Positions 61,470 to 64,000 of a stretch of 64,000 nt of DNA are shown in pieces. Position numbers and translations under genes: made by a program. Source of the DNA: Acidovorax sp. MR-S7 (GTDB lineage Bacteria; Pseudomonadota; Gammaproteobacteria; Burkholderiales; Burkholderiaceae_C); assembly GCF_000400995.2 (NCBI RefSeq), contig NZ_DF238911.1, positions 62,001 through 126,000 of the forward strand, given 5' to 3'. A model generated the notes under the pieces. The model worked only from the letters and a program-made list of their open reading frames with translations. It made no database searches and was not told the origin of the DNA. Position 1 is the stretch's first letter; each line of letters begins with the position of its first letter.

Positions 61470-62789
61470 GTGGCTACTAACGCAGCTCAACTGGCGAAGA
61501 CGGGTCGTTTCGGCGACCTGCGTCGGCGGCTGGTTTTCCTGCTGCTCGCGCTGGTCGTCTATCGCGTGGGCGCGCACATTCCCGTGCCTGGTATCGATCC
61601 GGCGCAGTTGCAGCAGCTGTTCAGTGGCCAGCAAGGCGGCATCCTGAACCTCTTCAACATGTTCTCGGGTGGGGCGCTCTCGCGTTTCACGGTCTTCGCG
61701 CTGGGGATCATGCCGTACATCTCGGCATCGATCATCATGCAGCTGATGACCTACGTCGTTCCGACGTTCGAGCAACTGAAGAAGGAAGGCGAGGCGGGCC
61801 GTCGCAAGATCACCCAGTACACGCGCTATGGCACGCTGGCACTGGCGATCTTCCAGTCGCTGGGCATTGCCGTGGCCTTGGAGAGTTCCGCTGGCCTGGT
61901 GTTGAGCCCTGGTTTCGGGTTCCGCATGACGGCCGTGGTCAGCCTGACCGCGGGCACCATGTTCCTGATGTGGCTGGGTGAGCAGATCACCGAACGCGGC
62001 CTGGGCAACGGCATCTCGATCCTGATCTTCGCGGGCATCGCCGCGGGTCTTCCGAGTTCCATCGGCGGCTTGCTGGAGCTGGTACGCACGGGAGCCATGA
62101 GCATCCTGGCGGCGATCTTCATCGTGCTGGTCGTGGGGCTGGTGACCTATTTCGTGGTGTTCGTGGAGCGTGGTCAGCGCAAGATCCTGGTGAACTATGC
62201 GCGCCGGCAGGTGGGCAACAAAGTGTATGGTGGGCAGTCGTCCCACCTACCGCTGAAGCTCAATATGGCCGGGGTGATTCCGCCGATCTTCGCGTCGTCC
62301 ATCATCCTGCTTCCGGCCACGGTGGTGAACTGGTTCAGCGCAGGGGAGTCCATGCGCTGGCTGCGTGACATCTCGGGTGCGTTGACGCCTGGTCAGCCCG
62401 TCTATGTGATGTTCTACGCGGCAGCCATCGTCTTCTTCTGCTTCTTCTACACCGCGCTGGTCTTCAACAGCCGGGAGACGGCGGACAACCTGAAGAAGAG
62501 CGGGGCGTTCATTCCTGGCATCCGCCCGGGGGAGCACACCGCGCGCTATATCGACAAGATCCTGGTCCGGCTGACGCTGGCGGGGGCCATCTACATCACG
62601 TTCGTGTGCCTGCTGCCGGAGTTCCTGATCCTGAAGTACAACGTCCCCTTCTACTTCGGCGGCACTTCGCTGCTGATCATCGTGGTGGTGACGATGGACT
62701 TCATGGCCCAGGTGCAGAACTACATGATGTCGCAGCAGTACGAATCGCTGCTCAAGAAGGCGAACTTCAAGGCGACACCAGGTACCTGA
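61470..62789 (+). CDS. secY: Preprotein translocase subunit SecY
   Basis: A 439-residue channel protein with ten spans. Family blocks: [105 protein letters not shown] and [25 protein letters not shown] (cytoplasmic loop C5). GTG start at 61470 with AAAGG upstream. Confidence 0.97.
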   Translation: MATNAAQLAKTGRFGDLRRRLVFLLLALVVYRVGAHIPVPGIDPAQLQQLFSGQQGGILNLFNMFSGGALSRFTVFALGIMPYISASIIMQLMTYVVPTFEQLKKEGEAGRRKITQYTRYGTLALAIFQSLGIAVALESSAGLVLSPGFGFRMTAVVSLTAGTMFLMWLGEQITERGLGNGISILIFAGIAAGLPSSIGGLLELVRTGAMSILAAIFIVLVVGLVTYFVVFVERGQRKILVNYARRQVGNKVYGGQSSHLPLKLNMAGVIPPIFASSIILLPATVVNWFSAGESMRWLRDISGALTPGQPVYVMFYAAAIVFFCFFYTALVFNSRETADNLKKSGAFIPGIRPGEHTARYIDKILVRLTLAGAIYITFVCLLPEFLILKYNVPFYFGGTSLLIIVVVTMDFMAQVQNYMMSQQYESLLKKANFKATPGT

Positions 62790-62933
62790 TTCCGACGCCT
62801 CTTTGGCGAATGCGCTATAGTTGCGGGTTCGCCAGAGAAGTACGGTTTATTGATGCCCTTCGATCCATCGCGGGCACATGTTTTGTGTTCCGTGCAGTGG
62901 GCCGGAACGATTGGATAGTTTTAGGAGAATGCA
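62790..62933 (+). promoter_or_regulatory. secY-rpmJ intergenic region, no infA
   Basis: A 144-bp gap. CTATAGT at 62815-62821 could be the -10 of an internal promoter, with no good -35. infA, which stands here in several betaproteobacteria, is absent: no frame in the gap codes for an S1-like protein. TTAGGAG precedes rpmJ. Confidence 0.4.
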
Positions 62934-63047
62934 ATGAGAGTTTCGGCTTCGGTCAAGAAAATCTGCCGTAACTGCAAGATCATCCGCCGCAAGGGCGTGG
63001 TTCGCGTGATCTGCACGGATCAGCGCCACAAGCAGCGCCAAGGTTGA
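62934..63047 (+). CDS. rpmJ: 50S ribosomal protein L36
   Basis: 37 residues: [20 protein letters not shown] ... [11 protein letters not shown]. The zinc-ribbon form, with Cys11, Cys14, Cys27 and His32/33 as ligands. TTAGGAG lies upstream of the ATG. Confidence 0.97.
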   Translation: MRVSASVKKICRNCKIIRRKGVVRVICTDQRHKQRQG

Positions 63048-63070
63048 TCGGGAAAGATTAGAGGACGCAA

Positions 63071-63436
63071 ATGGCACGTATCGCTGGTATCAACATCCCG
63101 CCCCATCAACATGCCGAGATTGGCCTGACGGCCATCTATGGTATCGGGCGCACCCGTGCTCGCAAGATCTGCGAAGCATGTGGCATTGCCTATTCCAAGA
63201 AGGTGAAGGAGCTGACCGACGCAGATCTGGAAAAGATCCGCGATCAGATCGCCCAGTTCACTATCGAAGGTGACCTTCGTCGTGAGACGACGATGAACAT
63301 CAAGCGCTTGATGGACATCGGCTGCTACCGCGGCTTCCGCCACCGTCGTGGCCTGCCCATGCGCGGTCAGCGTACGCGCACCAATGCCCGCACCCGCAAG
63401 GGTCCGCGCAAGGGCGCGGCGGCACTGAAGAAGTAA
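63071..63436 (+). CDS. rpsM: 30S ribosomal protein S13
   Basis: 121 residues: [34 protein letters not shown] and the C-terminal [26 protein letters not shown] tail that contacts the tRNAs. Head protein of the small subunit. Confidence 0.98.
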   Translation: MARIAGINIPPHQHAEIGLTAIYGIGRTRARKICEACGIAYSKKVKELTDADLEKIRDQIAQFTIEGDLRRETTMNIKRLMDIGCYRGFRHRRGLPMRGQRTRTNARTRKGPRKGAAALKK

Positions 63437-63452
63437 GGATTGAAAGATCAAT

Positions 63453-63857
63453 ATGGCCAAGTCTCCTGCCAATAACGCCGCGCAGCGCGTGCGCAAGAAG
63501 GTTCGCAAGAACGTGTCGGATGGCATCGCCCACGTGCATGCGTCCTTCAACAACACCATCATCACGATCACGGATCGTCAGGGCAATGCGCTGTCCTGGG
63601 CTTCTTCCGGTGGTCAGGGCTTCAAGGGTTCGCGCAAGTCGACGCCTTTCGCTGCCCAGGTGGCATCGGAAGTCGCGGGCCGCGCTGCCATCGAACAAGG
63701 CATCAAGAACGTGGATGTCGAGATCAAGGGCCCTGGCCCTGGCCGCGAATCCTCGGTGCGCGCTCTGGGTGCACTGGGCATCCGCATCACGTCCATTTCC
63801 GACGTGACGCCTGTCCCGCACAACGGCTGCCGTCCCCAGAAGCGCCGTCGCATCTGA
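63453..63857 (+). CDS. rpsK: 30S ribosomal protein S11
   Basis: 134 residues: [48 protein letters not shown] and the C-terminal [18 protein letters not shown]. Platform protein of the small subunit. Confidence 0.98.
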   Translation: MAKSPANNAAQRVRKKVRKNVSDGIAHVHASFNNTIITITDRQGNALSWASSGGQGFKGSRKSTPFAAQVASEVAGRAAIEQGIKNVDVEIKGPGPGRESSVRALGALGIRITSISDVTPVPHNGCRPQKRRRI

Positions 63858-63879
63858 TTTTTTTCACTGAAGCCCACCG

Positions 63880-63928
63880 CCACCGATCGCCTGGCGCGAT
63901 GGTGGCTCCCGCAGGTTCCTGCGGCAGC
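63880..63928 (+). promoter_or_regulatory. Two tandem hairpins in the rpsK-rpsD gap
   Basis: Hairpin 1: CCACC-G-ATCGC pairs with GCGAT-GGTGG around CTGGC (63880-63905). Hairpin 2: CCGCAG/CTGCGG around GTTC (63909-63924), extended by GCT/AGC after a mismatch. A run of seven T precedes them. They could form a structured leader of rpsD, for instance a site for feedback by S4. Confidence 0.5.
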
Positions 63929-63949
63929 TGATTACACAAGGAAATACAC

Positions 63950-64000
63950 GTGGCACGTTATCTCGGCCCCAAGGCCAAGCTCTCCCGCCGTGAAGGCACC
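63950..64000 (+). CDS. rpsD: 30S ribosomal protein S4, 3' part beyond the window
   Basis: The first 17 codons (V/MARYLGPKAKLSRREGT) from a GTG start, with AAGGA upstream. The sequence is the conserved S4 N-terminus. The frame is still open at the window end. Confidence 0.92.
   Translation, partial: MARYLGPKAKLSRREGT

Overview
The window looks like chromosomal DNA of a high-GC betaproteobacterium of the order Burkholderiales, most probably family Comamonadaceae (Acidovorax / Alicycliphilus / Comamonas relatives). The reasons are the gene orders trpE-aroQ-trpG-trpD-small ORF-trpC-ung and recG-oxyR-dps-PAP2-ubiA-proC, the solitary Bug-type receptor, the strong GC third-position bias that opens long antisense frames, and the dispersed short palindromic repeat. 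Genus is not resolved. No tRNA, rRNA, CRISPR array, insertion sequence or prophage was seen.

Layout. 1-5.2 kb: tail of a YgfB/YecA-like protein, a cNMP-binding patatin phospholipase, pncC, a lipoprotein of the phytase-like esterase family, and pgpA. 5.2-14.5 kb: a DUF4139 protein, then a complete minor-pilin operon read on the minus strand (pilE-fimT-pilV-pilW-pilX-pilY1) and a divergent small HTH regulator. 14.5-20.5 kb: thiL, a YbdK-type carboxylate-amine ligase coupled to a Kef-type antiporter, a Gcr-family membrane protein, apaG. 20.5-25 kb: rpe, a small periplasmic protein, gph, a chemoreceptor, a chalcone-isomerase-fold protein. 25-30.4 kb: the first trp operon with a Trp-codon leader peptide, then ung. 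30.4-36 kb: LysR regulator, Bug receptor, gamma-glutamyltransferase, EamA exporter, queA. 36-42.7 kb: hemerythrin-GGDEF cyclase, Fur-box siderophore-esterase-like gene, HD-GYP phosphodiesterase, recG. 42.8-47 kb: oxyR, dps, PAP2 phosphatase, ubiA, proC. 47-57.2 kb: a complete glycerol system, with glpR-glpK on one strand and divergent glpSTPQUV plus glpD on the other; together they import glycerol by an ABC transporter, phosphorylate it and oxidise it. 57.2-64 kb: the spc/alpha ribosomal protein cluster from rplN to the start of rpsD, including secY.

The signal that runs through the whole window is a family of about 45-55 bp imperfect palindromes, eleven recognisable copies in 64 kb plus one related longer palindrome. 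Copies sit between convergent genes, inside operons (pilX/pilY1, trpC/ung, glpK/proC, glpU/glpV) and inside open reading frames (pncC, thiL, half a copy in gph, and the C-terminus of the patatin gene). They fall into two subfamilies. They carry ready-made stop codons (the TGATAG block) and a Shine-Dalgarno-like GGAGG, and flanking genes appear to use them. This is the best candidate here for a poorly described system. A second notable feature is the glycerol ABC transporter, whose two ATPases carry complementary defects that predict one consensus and one degenerate ATP site.
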